This document shows positions 17,712-28,433 of a stretch of 64,000 nucleotides of DNA, in pieces. Each line of letters opens with the position of its first letter. Position 1 is the first letter of the stretch. The stretch spans positions 683,128 through 747,127 of the forward strand of contig LSRX01000132.1 of NCBI GenBank assembly GCA_001939145.1, given 5' to 3'. The notes below the pieces were generated by a model that did not search any database, was not told the origin of the DNA, and saw nothing but the letters and a program-made list of their open reading frames with translations. This stretch comes from Symbiodinium microadriaticum (taxonomy: Eukaryota; Sar; Dinophyceae; Suessiales; Symbiodiniaceae). The position numbers were made by a program, and so were the translations under genes.

Positions 17712-18208
17712 CCGAATTGGAGCCCAAGGCTGCATCTGTTTTGGTCTCTGAAGTCCGAAACGGTTTAGGGTTTAGAGTTTAGGGATTAGGCTTTAGCATT
17801 TAGGGTTTAGGGAGTTTAGGGCTGTGGGTTCACGGTTTAGGGTTTTGGGTTTCTAGCCGCCATTAAAACAGAAAAACCCTCAACACTAGACTTTCCTAGA
17901 CTCTGATTCCCAAGTGCCCTCAACCAACCTGATTTGAAATCAAAGCGGGAAGGGTTGAGGGTATACCGTGATTTAGGGTTTAAGGCTTAGAGTTAATAGT
18001 GGTTTAGGTTTTCAGGGTGTGGGTACAGCCAAAAGACTTCTACCGCAATTGAAAACCACTCTGAAAGAGCCCTAGAAGGGACCGTTCAAGCAACACTCCG
18101 GGTTTAGGGTTTGGGGTTTAGGGTTTAAGGGAGCAGCTCAAGGAAGGTGAACCTGTATATAGCATACAGACTCGCAATAAAGGGCCTCCAACATAGTTAC
18201 GATAAGGC

Positions 18209-18248
18209 CAACATATATATATATATATGTATGTATATATATATATAC
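18209..18248. repeat. (TA)n run downstream of the ATG8 stop
   Basis: TA repeats about 85 bp past the TGA on the minus strand; could lie in the 3' UTR. Confidence 0.9.
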
Positions 18249-18330
18249 TGCTTGAGTCCTGGAGGGACATGGATCCTTACGGGCAAAATACACAACAACA
18301 AAAAAAAAGTGACGGACATGGAGCGCAGGA

Positions 18331-18358
18331 TCAGCCCAGGGTGTTCTCTGCACCATAT
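18331..18358 (-). CDS. ATG8: ATG8 terminal exon: YGAENTLG-stop
   Basis: A|TAT GGT GCA GAG AAC ACC CTG GGC TGA; ends exactly on the conjugation Gly. Acceptor CAG|A (exception to AG|G). Confidence 0.93.
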
Positions 18359-21300
18359 CTGGCAGGGGTTTCTTAAGAGATTCGGGTTTAGGGTTTCGGG
18401 TGTCGGGCGTAAAACTTGAAGACGGGATCCGTCTTTCTGGGAAGGCCAGAGCTTTCACTGTGGGGCACCATGATATCGTGACCCTAAACCCGAAACCCTA
18501 AACCCGAGGCCCGAAACCCTAAACCCTACGACCTGAACCCTAAAGCCTCAACCCTAAACCTTCGATAAGGGCAGGGGCATGAGGGCCCTGTGAGGTTTGG
18601 TTTCGTTTAGGGTTTAGGGTTTGGGATTTAAGGTTTAGGGTTTGGGGTTTAGGGTTTGGGTTTTGGAGTTTAGGATTTGGGGTTTAGGGTTTAGGGTTTG
18701 GGGTTTAAGGTTAAGGGTTTGGTGTTTAGTGGTTCTATCACGTCGACAAATAGGAGTTTGTTTGCCATCGAAAGGGTCGTGGCTTAATACAGGGACTTCA
18801 ATGGCATTCGTGTTTAGGGCTATACGGCATACCATAATATATTACAGTGAGTAACAGTGAGCAATAAAGCACCAGAAGGAATCATATTTCTGATCACTAG
18901 GACTTGGAAGGTACTTGCGCTTAGTGGCTGAGTACCCTAGCCCAAAAAAGGATAACCTTTCAATTACGGTAGGATTGTACAAGCCCAAAAAGGTTAAAGG
19001 CTACCTACTCAGCTACTAAGTGCAAGATCAGCGGGGCGGGGCATGGCTCTGTATGGACCCTACTTGTAGCTACCCATAGGCCCCTAAGTAGTTCCTTTTT
19101 ATGGCTTATATTTAGAACCCTATAAGGTAATCCCAAAAAGGAACTACTTAGGGGCTTACGGGTACTGATGAGCCTCATGGCAAAGCGCAAGCATAATACA
19201 AAGAGTCAACAACAAACGATGAAGTCGGAGGATTTACCCTGTAAAGCTCTTTACACTTAGGGGTTTAGAGCTTGCAACTTGCCAAATCATGGAAGCCTGC
19301 TGATCAATAAAACCTAAAACCTAAACCCGTAAGCCCCTAAACCCTAAACCCCTAAACCGACAAACCCTAAACCCCTAAACCCTACTGCACCCCTCCTCCC
19401 TCTTCCGGCCTTATGTACAAGAAGCCGTCCGACTCTTTAAACTGGTCGTACAGCTGAGACATCGGGGTACTCGTTTTTGGGGTGATGCCGTTGACGAAGA
19501 GGTATATCCTGGCTTGGCTTTTGGGGTTTAGGGTTTAGGGCTTAGGCTAAAACCCTAAACCCTAACCCTAAACCCTAACCCTAAACCCTAATATGGTTTA
19601 GGGTATGAGGCTTGAAGCCGAGGGCTCGAAGGGTTTAGGGCTAGGGGGCTTAGTAGCTTGGGGTGAGGGTTTTCGGGTCTTAGTGACTTGGGACTTGAAC
19701 ACCAACCTGCCCATGCTTCACTACGGATCATACCCGAAAGAATCCGACAAACATAAACCCCAATCATGGGCCCCAATGTAAGAACCTGATTAAGAAACCC
19801 TGACCCCATTACCCCAAACACATTAGGGCTCATATTACCTATAGTCTCCATTCTAGTTCCTTTTTTTGTTTAACCAATTCTATAGTAAGGATCCTAAAAA
19901 GGTACCCCCCCAAAAGGAGCTACAATGGAGACTATAGGTAAGAACCCTAAGCAAGATCCAGCAGGGTTTCTTCATCAGCTTCCTACATTACCCATAGGCT
20001 CCTAAGTAGTTCCTTTTTAAGGTCCATATTTAGAATCCTGTAAGGTAATCCCAAAAAGGAACTACTTAGGAGCCTATATTAGTCGTATCCCCTAGATTCG
20101 GGTTTAGGGTTCAGGCTTGGGCTTTACGGATTAGTGCTACAAAGAGGTTTAGGGGGTCAGGGGTTAGGGTTTAGGGTTTAGGGAAAAGCTGAACTGAATC
20201 TTAGATCCTTAAACTCTAACACAGGGCAAGTTTGTCTGTGGCATAGCGCCCAGCAATTAACAGTCTAAGAGTAAAGGGAAATCAACGGAACAGTGAGAGC
20301 ACAGCACAGGAGTTCATGATTTATACTGGTTAAAGATCCCCCCTAAACACTAAACCCTAAACCCCTAAGCCCTAAACCCCTAAGCCCTAAACCCTAAACC
20401 CTAAAACCCTAAACCCTGAAAACTGAAAACCCTAAACCGGTGCATGTTTCTTGGTTTTCTGCAGTTTCGGAGCAGGCTCGCTTAGTTCGAGGTTGGGTTC
20501 CTAAAAATATAATTTCTTATTCTAACCCCTAAGGGCCTACGTACCCAAATAGTATATACTTTGGCCTTAATGTAGTCCCTACACAGGTACTTTAGGGCCA
20601 ATGTATATACTATATGGGTACATGGACCCTGGGGGAACTAGAACCCAAATAATCACAGGCCGTATGTGGGTCCCAGTACGTGTTTAATCCAGACACGAAT
20701 ATTCATCAAGCCGGGAGCTACGGCTGGCATCTCTTGACCCACGTTCCATACAAGAAAGGGTTTAGGGTTTAGCATGTAGGGTTTAGGGTTTAGGGTTTAG
20801 GATGTAGGGTTTAGGGTTTAGGGTTTAGGAAGATCAATTACAGTACACCCAAGTAGTCCTTATTTATGGTTTTAGGTACCCCAAATGGCCCCAAAGTTCT
20901 TAAATAATGGGTGAGTGTGAGTTTGCAAGCATGCAAGTATGCATGCATGCATGCATGAATGCATGCGCGAACTGACGGACAAGATAGCAGGGAAGATCCA
21001 CGTATTTACCGGATGTTCAGCTTTTCACTTTCAACCCTAAACCCTAAACCCAAACTAGAGAACTTCTTTGGCCGAGAATCGTCTGATCCACAGTCAGGCG
21101 CTCCGGCGTTGCATCTGCGATTTGCTTGTGCACCTGGGGGTAGGGGACGATACTTCCTTAAATAGGCGTTTATAGGTCACCATTACAGGTACAATTATTA
21201 AGGCCCCCTACCGCCTTCCCCCTTACCCCCTAAGGGTCCTTATGATATGGCTTTGGGTTGCAGGGTTTGGGGCCAGGGTTTAAGCCCTTTGAAGGCTTGA

Positions 21301-24300
21301 TCCTTAAAGACGAAATGAACCCTGAAACGGTTTAGGGTTCATAGACCATATAGGGATTCATAGTATAAGGGTATATGGCCCCTACTTTTTAAGGGTCATT
21401 TGGTCCTTAAGGATAGCGTCAGAAACTTTAGGGTCTACCTATAGTCTCCATTGTACTTCCTTTTGGGGCTACCGCGCAGGATCCATAATATGGAATTGGT
21501 TTCACCAGAAAAAAGGAAGTACAATGGAGACTATAAACCCTAAGCCCTAAATGTTTAGACTCTGTCAGCAGGGAGGCAATATACTTGAACTCGCCGCAGA
21601 GCATGGAGCCATGAACGACGAACCTGGGCTGTGCACAAGCACTATATCAAGAACCCTAAACTTTAAACCCTAGAGCAATGATACGAAGTATCGTATATGG
21701 GAGGCGTCCATGCCTTTCATGAGTGCCACAGGCCTTTCCAGAACCCCTTTGTAGGGTTTAGGGCTGAGGGGTTGGGGTTTAGGGCTTGAGGGCTTAGGGT
21801 TTGTTCTTTAGGGTTTATGGTAAAGTTTAATTTTCGGGGGCCTTTAAAGGACCACCCCACTGAAGCGAACCCCAAAGCCCTAAACCGTAAACCTTGCACC
21901 TTGTAGTACTCCTTTTTCGGACCCTTAAAGGAGCCCACCAATTTTGGAGTACTCCTTTTTGGGACCCTTACAGGAGCCCTTCTTTTGGACCAATCTTTTC
22001 GGGAGGCCCCTTATGAAGCATCGACATACATCCTCCCCTAAGGGTCAAGCACCTAATAATCATATACTCTTCTGAATGCTAACCTACAAAATTAAAACTA
22101 CAATCCGTAACCCAAGTACATGATTATTAGGTCCTTTGGACCCTTAGGCCTCCTGACTAGATGAGTAGACACATGCACCAAGCAAGAGCTCTGAGATCCT
22201 CATACGGAGCAGTCTAGGGTTTAGGGTTTAGGGTTTAGGGTCTAGAGTTTAGGGTTTAGGGTTTAGGGTCTAGGGTTTAGGGTCTAGGGTTTAGAGTTTA
22301 GGGTTCGGGGTGGCGCTGCAAGCCCCTTCGAGCCGTATGTAACCACGGTTTAGGGTTCAGGGGAGGCTGAAGGAAATACGATACAGGTACAGGGCTACCC
22401 TGTGTCCTGACATGGATCCAGCCCGACCAGTTGGTCGAGCAAGACCTACTTCCCAGCACTCGAGGAATCGGAAACAAGCTAAGGCCCAAACCCTAAACCC
22501 TAAACCCTATTAGGGCTTAGGTTTTGGGGTCAACTTCCAGAGCACAAACAGACTAAGTGAGCAGAACACGAACAGACGAAGTCAGTCGATCTCGGTGTGT
22601 CTTTGAACCCTGGGCGTTCTGGCGGGAAGGGGGGGAGGTTATAGGAAGTACGGGTTTCATGCTATGGGGGGGGGGGGGTTGGATGACTGCTGAGGCTTCG
22701 AGGATTTTCGGTGCTCAGGAACTTATTGATGCAAAGTGCCGTAATGGCACAATGGTGCGATCGAGCATTTGGACAAGGTGCTTTCCTTAGCATCGTAGGG
22801 TAACGTAATTTCCATACTGCCAGCAGCAAAGGACCGAGTAAGTAAGGTCTTGAAGTACTTTAACTACGGGGTGATAAGTACTTACCAAGTCCCGTAATCT
22901 TTCAAGCAACCCGAACTTAGCTAAGGATATCCCGATTATGATTAGGGCTCCTGTGTACACGGACACTATGAATGAAGCTTAAACCCTAAACTAAACCGCT
23001 GCCTGCAGCCTCGTGACTTGTTCTTCGGTAGCTCCTCAGTGGCTTTGGCATGGAACGCAGAGTCTTTCGAGGTTCAGGTGGGCGCGGTGTTCTCTGAATG
23101 CTTGAGACTGCAGGGTTTCGGGTTGAGGGCAGGATTGAACCAGTGTTGAAGAGCTTTGTGGCGACACTTACAGGCTCTGGAAACGACCAGACGGATCTGC
23201 CACAGCCATGGGTCTAGGTCTTTCTGTTCACGGCGCTGGGATGCCATGTACCATGCGGATCCACATGTCCCTCAAGCCTAAACCCTAAACCCTAAAACCT
23301 TAACCCTAAACCCTAAACGTCTCTATCAGGACATTGACCTGCAGCTCAACTCTGCCGCCATAGAGGCTCTGGGGTTGGAGGTGCACTAGGAATCCTATCC
23401 TAAACCCTAAACCCTAAACCCTGAACCATAAACCCAAAACCCTAAACCCTAAACCCTAAACTCTGAACCATAAACCCAAAACCCTAAACCCTGAACCCTA
23501 AACCCTAAACCGTGTAATCCCTTTAAAGAAGCCCTTAAAGGAACCCACGCCGTCTCGAGGAAAGTGTCCGGCATTGTGGAGCGAGCCGACCTCTCGCAGA
23601 TGACCGGGATGCGCTCGGGGTGCCTCTAGAGCTGCTAGGTTTAGGGTTTCAGGGTTTAGGGTCTATAAGGGCTTTAGGGTGTATGAGGGTTTGGTGCCTC
23701 TAGAGCTGCTAGGTTTAGGGTTTCAGGGTTTGGGGTTTGTAAGGGCTTTAGGGTTTATAAGGGTTTATAAGGGTTTAGAGGTTTTAGAGGCGTTAGGGGT
23801 TTTAGGGGTTTAGGGTTTCAGGTTGGTCACGAGGTTAGGGGACTGGGGTTTCGCAGAAGTTTTGATAAGGGTTTAGGGATTAGAGCTTAGGGTTTAGGGC
23901 TTAGGGTTTAGGGTTCAGAGTTTAGGGTTTAGGGTTTTGGCTTACTGCACTTGTTCAAAGTTTGGATTTCGACCACCGTTTTGCCCAGGGCACCCGTGGG
24001 TCTTCAACGATGTCTACACGAGGTGTGAGGTTTGGGGTCTACGTTTAGGGGTTTTGGGGTTTTAGGGTTTTGGGGTTTATAAGGGTTTCAGGGTTTATAA
24101 GGGTTTAGGGGTTTGGGGGTCTTGGGTTTTAGTTCCCTACTTGGTGTAACCAAAACTAGACTAAGGATCCTAGAAGGTAGCCCCAAAAAAGGCACTACCA
24201 TGAAGACTATAGGTAGGGTTTCCAGTCTTCGATTCGAGCGTGGGGTAAGGATTGAATTGTCTAGGCTTCAGAGTTTGGGGTTCCTAAACCTTAAGGCCTA

Positions 24301-24798
24301 AACCCGCAATGGAGTTTAGGGTTTAGGGTTTAGGGCTGAGGGTTTGAAAACTCAGGCCCCAAGCCCTAAAGCCTACAATGCCGAAGCGAGGGCTTAACAA
24401 CTCTAAACCCTAAACCCTCAACCCGCTAAACCCTAGACCCCTAAACCCCTCAACCCTAAATCCTCAACCCTAAACCCTCAACCCTAAACCCTACACCCCT
24501 AAACCCTACACCCCTAAACCCTAAACCCTGAACCCAGATCAACAACGTCTAAGGAACATGTAACCCACCGGGAAGACCACAGACTCTCGAGGTATGGACC
24601 CCAAAAGCCAAGCCCACCAGAGTGGGGCAAAGCTTAGGGCTTTATAGGGGTTTAGGAGTTAGGCGTTTTGGGGGTTTAGGGGTTTAGGGGTTTCAGGGGG
24701 TTTAGGGGTTTAGGGGTTTAGGGGTTTGGTGATCAGGTTTCCCCTAAACCCAGTGCAAGCTGCTTGGACAGGATCTTCTGCGCTTCCTCCGCCACGGC
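18331..24798 (-). CDS. ATG8: ATG8 ubiquitin-like autophagy protein, six exons found, 5' end missing
   Basis: ATG8 is conjugated through its C-terminal Gly to phosphatidylethanolamine on autophagosomal (in apicomplexan relatives, apicoplast) membranes. Exons join in frame as AVAEEAQKILS / KHPERIPVICERSARSTMPDTFL / EFVVHGSMLCGEFKYI / VHKQIADATPERLTVDQ / TIYLFVNG...SDGFLYI / RYGAENTLG-stop, the family order: KxPxRIPVI, CGEFKYI, AIYLFVN, GFLYI. Total 330 nt, 109 residues plus stop; relatives have about 115-125, so one N-terminal exon is missing. Donors are GC or GA; five of six acceptors are AG|G, the last AG|A. The segment TMPDTFLEFVV lacks the usual KKK before FxVP. The frame ends on Gly, with no tail needing ATG4 cleavage. 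It follows the FRD1-like gene on the same strand. Confidence 0.93.
18919..19020. mobile_element. MITE-like family G, copy 1
   Basis: Ends CTTAGTGGCTGAGTACCC and CTACCTACTCAGCTACTAAG; centre AAAAAGGATAACC / AAAAAGGTTAAAGG. Confidence 0.8.
19071..19164. mobile_element. MITE-like family B, copy 2
   Basis: Between the last two ATG8 exons. Confidence 0.85.
19410..19508 (-). CDS. ATG8: ATG8 exon: IYLFVNG...GFLYI
   Basis: TIYLFVNGITPKTSTPMSQL then YDQFKESDGFLYI; donor GC. Confidence 0.96.
19837..19940. mobile_element. MITE-like family C, copy 2
   Basis: Full-length with TACCTATAGTCTCC / GGAGACTATAGGTA ends. Confidence 0.88.
19988..20079. mobile_element. MITE-like family B, copy 3
   Basis: Lies 50 bp from a family C copy (19837-19940). 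Confidence 0.85.
20530..20632. mobile_element. MITE-like family A, copy 5
   Basis: In an ATG8 intron. Confidence 0.85.
21081..21133 (-). CDS. ATG8: ATG8 exon: VHKQIADATPERLTVDQ
   Basis: Helix and loop leading into the AIYLFVN strand; 53 nt, donor GA (CAGAC|GATT) with acceptor CAG|GATA in the next exon. Confidence 0.93.
21301..21411. mobile_element. MITE-like family E, copy 2
   Basis: CCTTAAAGACGAAATGAACC ... AGGGTCATTTGGTCCTTAA; reverse orientation to copies 1 and 3. Confidence 0.8.
21437..21535. mobile_element. MITE-like family C, copy 3 (reverse centre)
   Basis: In an ATG8 intron about 40 bp from the SMLCGEFKYI exon donor. Confidence 0.85.
21578..21623 (-). CDS. ATG8: ATG8 exon: SMLCGEFKYI
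   Basis: EFVVHGSMLCGEFKYI; the LCGEFKYI block of the ubiquitin-like fold. Donor GC. Confidence 0.93.
22029..22147. mobile_element. Inverted repeat with CCTAATAATCAT ends
   Basis: TAAGGGTCAAGCACCTAATA ... ATTAGGTCCTTTGGACCCTTA; singleton. Confidence 0.65.
23398..23515. repeat. Telomere-like CCCTAAA array with a higher-order repeat
   Basis: Heptamers interrupted twice by the same variant CCCTGAACCATAAACCCAAAA, indicating duplication of a longer unit. Confidence 0.9.
23555..23623 (-). CDS. ATG8: ATG8 exon: KHPERIPVICER core
   Basis: KHPERIPVICERSARS then TMPDTFL; unmistakable ATG8 signature. Donor taken as GA at CTCGA|GACGG because it restores phase; an alternative end would change the two or three residues before FVV. 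Confidence 0.93.
23633..23765. repeat. Tandem duplication of CCTCTAGAGCTGCTAGG block
   Basis: Two diverged copies of a roughly 76-bp unit ending in TTTAGGG runs; the first abuts the ATG8 KHPERIPV exon acceptor region. Confidence 0.8.
24116..24216. mobile_element. MITE-like family C, copy 4 (degenerate)
   Basis: The left end has decayed to telomere-like sequence; the right end CCATGAAGACTATAGGTAGG is recognisable. Confidence 0.65.
24764..24798 (-). CDS. ATG8: ATG8 exon: AVAEEAQKILS
   Basis: 35 nt; ends with two bases of the Lys codon before HPERIPV. Acceptor CAG|G, donor GC. Confidence 0.85.
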
Positions 24799-25625
24799 CT
24801 GCACACAACTACGGGGGTTTAGGGTTTAGGGGCTTAGGGTTTAGGGGTTCAGGGTTTAGGGTTTAGGGTTTATAATTTAGGGTTTAGGGTTTAGGGTTTC
24901 TCGATAAGGAACTTCATGTCCGTTATCGCAAAAAAGTGGACGGCGTACCGATCCCCATTGTAGTAGCTTAAAAGGGCCTAGAGTAAAACCCACAAGAGGG
25001 CTCGATGTGCTTAGGGTTTGAACGGAAACAGACCATCAGCATCCTCATGCGGCTGAAGTTTATTTAACAAGGCATGCAGACAGCCAGCTGTACACATCCT
25101 GGGCCCATGTTGCGACTTTGCGGAGGTTGTAGCTGCTTTGTGCAGGCACCCGAACTCTTGAGGCTCTACAACCCTGCAGTTGAGGCTTCGGGTTTTGCCG
25201 TTTCAGTATTGCAGGTTTCGGGTTCGTTGTCTAGGGTTTAGTTGGGAGCAAAACCCGAAACCCTAAACCCTAAGCCCTAGTTTATAAACTCTAAACCCCT
25301 AAACCCTTATAGTTGGGAGCGTCCTCACCCGGTAAGGCGAACCCTGTAAACCCGGTCCAAACTCTGCAAGACCTTACGGCTAAACCCTCAGCCCCAAACC
25401 CTAAACGCCTCACCACAGACATTATACCGACAGGAAGTCCCTACACCCTGGAACCCTATAGCCCGAGGCACATGTCTAGCAATAAGAATAACAAAAAAAG
25501 TGGTAGTGACAATAAAATTCTATTGAGTCCACAGTACTATGTACCCAACAACAAACTACATGGGTTCAGGAGAGTAGTGAGCATGTAAGCTAGACACTTG
25601 GAGCGGCATGTCAATAGTGTACATG

Positions 25626-25727
25626 GGCAGTTCTCTAAATTAGGGTCTCTTCCGGGGTCCTTTTTATAAGAGTGCCGTACTATATTGGGGACCTCAACAA
25701 GGACCCTAATTCAGAGAACTACCCACA
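25626..25727. mobile_element. MITE-like family D, copy 1
   Basis: Ends CAGTTCTCTAAATTAGGGTC and GACCCTAATTCAGAGAACTA when read inward; centre contains GTGCCGTACTATATTGGGG. Confidence 0.85.
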
Positions 25728-26034
25728 TGGACATGGACCCCTTTGAGGGTCAATTCGCCCTACAACCCTACAACCCTACGACCCTAAACCCCCTAAACTA
25801 AACCCCTAGCCCTACAACCCTAAACCCCAAACCCCGAACATCCCTGAGCTCTAAGGGCCTAAGGCCACCTAAACTCAACCCTGAACTCTACTGTAAACCC
25901 TACAGCCTCAACCCCCTATAAACCTCGAGCGAACCTTCATAGTAACTTCTCTAGTAGAGAAGCCTTTTAGCAGAGACACTGCCCTCCTTAACCCTAAACC
26001 CATAATCCCAACCAGCCCTGGCCTGACCCTTAAA

Positions 26035-26220
26035 CCCCTAAATCCCAAACCCAAAACTTAAAACCCCAAAACCCATGCCCAAAAACCCTAAACCCTAAAC
26101 CTTATGAACCCCAAACCCCTAAATCCTAAACCTAAACCCTAAACCCCAAACCTTATGAACCCTAAACCCCTAAACCCCAAACCTAAACCCCAAACCCTAA
26201 ACCTTATGAACCCTAAATCG
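26035..26220. repeat. Degenerate telomere-like array with CTTATGAACC spacers
   Basis: CCCTAAACCTTATGAACC recurs at about 26092, 26145 and 26200, a roughly 54-bp higher-order unit. Confidence 0.85.
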
Positions 26221-26261
26221 TTTGCTGCCCGGGGGTTTAGCAACAAAGCCTTTGCCACGGC

Positions 26262-26282
26262 GCGACCGGAAGCGCTGTCGCC
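26262..26282 (-). CDS. Possible 5' exon of ATG8 (uncertain)
   Basis: AG|GGCGACAGC...GGTCGC|GC could be a 21-nt exon (GDSASGR) in phase with AVAEE; a different junction would read RQRFRSRR. Neither matches the family N-terminus (F-x-x-R) at the expected spacing, and no Met is present. Confidence 0.2.
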
Positions 26283-26880
26283 CTGCCTCTTGCGAGACCC
26301 TACTTACCCTTGAGGGTTTAGGGGTTTAGGGTTTGAGGGTTTAGGGTTTTAGAGGGGTTTATTGATGTAAGGGGTTAGGGCAAAGTTTAGGGGTTTAGGG
26401 GTTCAGGGTTTAGGGGTTAGGGATTTATTTATGCAAGCAGTCAGCAGACAATCCAAGCGAGAGCGAGGGTTTAGGGGTTTAGTGTTTACAGTAGTGGTTT
26501 GGGGGCTAAGGGTTCAGAGTTTATCACCTTTGTGGTCTCTGTAAAGGGTTCTGTACTATAAAGTTTACTATAACCAAGACCGTCTATCTATACTGCTAAT
26601 ACGGAACTAGGTTGGGGAAAATGTCAGGTAACCACAAACCCGCAACACGTATAGCCTTGTATCTTATAACCGGGCTAGGCGCATGTCTCGGAGGCGTCGG
26701 CACGGTTTAGGGTTTAGGGCTTGTAGGGTACTAGGGATATCATGGATCAGGGTTCGGATACTTCAGTGCCTTCGATGTTTTTGCTCAGCTCTTGAATCCC
26801 AAGTGTGAACGAATGATGAATGTCAGGATCGCCAAACACGTGTCTCGGTTCACAGGCCAGTGGGTGCAGAACATAGACCC

Positions 26881-26985
26881 TAAGGGTCCATGTACCCAAG
26901 TAGTAGATACTTTGGCCCCAAAATACCTAAATATAGGGACTACTTTAAGGCCTAAATATATACTAGTTGGGCACATGGACCCTTA
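26881..26985. mobile_element. MITE-like family A, copy 6
   Basis: Directly precedes the longest telomere-like block. Confidence 0.85.
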
Positions 26986-26997
26986 GCGAGATGGCCT

Positions 26998-27312
26998 ACC
27001 CTAAACCCCAAACCCTAAACCTTAAACCCTAAACTCCTAAACCCTAAACTCCTAAACCCTAAACCCTTAACCCTAAACCCTAAACCGCTAAACCCTAAAC
27101 CCTAAAACCCGAAACCCTTAACCCTAAACCCTTAACCCTAAACCCTAAACCGCTAAACCCTAAACCCTAAAACCCTAACCCTTAACCCTTAACGCTAAAC
27201 CCTAAACCCCTAAACCCTAAACTCCTAAACCCTAAACCCTTAACCCTAAAACCCTAAACCCTTAACCCTAAACCCTAAATCGCTAAACCCTAAACCCTAA
27301 AACCCGTAAACC
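26998..27312. repeat. Longest telomere-like block (about 315 bp)
   Basis: Nearly pure CCCTAAA with recurring CTCCTAAA, CCCTTAACC and AACCGCTAAACC variants; starts just after a family A palindrome. Confidence 0.95.
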
Positions 27313-27432
27313 CGGCCTACCCTAAGACTCTATACATGCTGATAACGTCCTGAGCCCGACACCGGGAGGCCAAAGGCCTGAAACTAACTGAACTTTGAAG
27401 TAACCAGGGAGAAAAAAGTATAGACTTTTGTT

Positions 27433-27502
27433 TTATAATGGTTCCTTTAAGGAACAGGTCCAAAAAAACAAAAGTATTCAAGTATGGTACTCCAGAACCC
27501 AG
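27433..27502. repeat. Dispersed repeat shared with 16182-16246
   Basis: Second copy of the GGTACTCCAGAACCCAG-containing block. Confidence 0.75.
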
Positions 27503-28395
27503 CTAAACCTCTTGGCCCTCAGCCCTGAGCTACCCTAAAATCCTACAGGGTTCAGGGTTTAGGGTTTATATAGGGGTTTAGGGATTTGGGGTTTAGGGGT
27601 TTAGGGTTTAGGGTTCTTTTTTTGTAGGGTTTAGGGTTCAGGGTTACATAGACTTAAGCACGCGACCTCCGTTTTTGTCCATCACCGCGCCTTCCCACGA
27701 GGATACGCGGCTCGGATCAAGACGGATCCCGACGAGTGGGCAGATGCTTCAAAAAGGAATGCGCCAAAGCGAGACAGACCCCGATTTCAATCAAGGATCC
27801 CATGTGAAGGGTTTAGGGTTTAGAGTTTTAGGGTTTAGGGATGTAGGGATGAAGACACGAAATTCATAGACCCCAACCAGGAAGAAGGACCATAACCGGA
27901 TCCTAACAGCCAAGCATTGAAAACCCTATAAAGACAAGGGCCTAGGGCTCTTCATTACCGGTGCCAGGTGTAGAGTTCAGCCCTCAGCTCGTTTGAAGAA
28001 CATGAAGTTCGTGCGACTGCAGGGAGGAGCACAGGCTGAATATCAGTCATGCCCTAGACCTTAGACCCTAAACCCCAACCCCCGAAAACCCTGAACCCCG
28101 GTTTAGGTCTTTAGGGTTTAGGGTTTAGGGTTTAGGCTTTAGGGTGTAATCCTAAACCCCAGGGCTCAACCCCTAAGACCCAAACCCCCAGGCCGTAAGG
28201 CATCTAGAGACCTAGGGTGAGGCCTATGGGGTGGACGTCGTCTCGCTGTGCGGAACAGAAGCAAAGTCTGGCTTTGCTTCCAGCCACCAAAAGCACAGAC
28301 ACAAAGCTACATGCTGAATAACTGCACTGCACAACTTGCAACCAAACCCAATGACTACCTGGCGGAGGCTATCGTTAAAATGAAACTCGGCGCCC

Positions 28396-28433
28396 TCACT
28401 TGCACAAATCCTTCAGCTCGCCCGGCGGAGGGC
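28396..28433 (-). CDS. FRD1-like: FRD1-like exon 33 (terminal)
   Basis: Completes AGC, then [11 protein letters not shown] and TGA (28396-28398). Acceptor TAG|G. The whole frame totals a multiple of three, supporting this stop. Confidence 0.75.

Larger units (their letters stand above)
17256..18330. other. Spacer between ATG8 stop and the unidentified gene
   Basis: Telomere-like runs and a 318-bp inverted-repeat element (17394-17711). No 5' exons of the unidentified gene were recognised here. Confidence 0.5.
24799..28395. other. Spacer between FRD1-like stop and ATG8, includes the long CCCTAAA block
   Basis: Must contain the missing ATG8 start exon and any promoter; none identified. Dense telomere-like blocks at 26035-26220 and 26998-27312, one family A and one family D palindrome. 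No TATA-like or trans-splice signal could be assigned. Confidence 0.6.
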
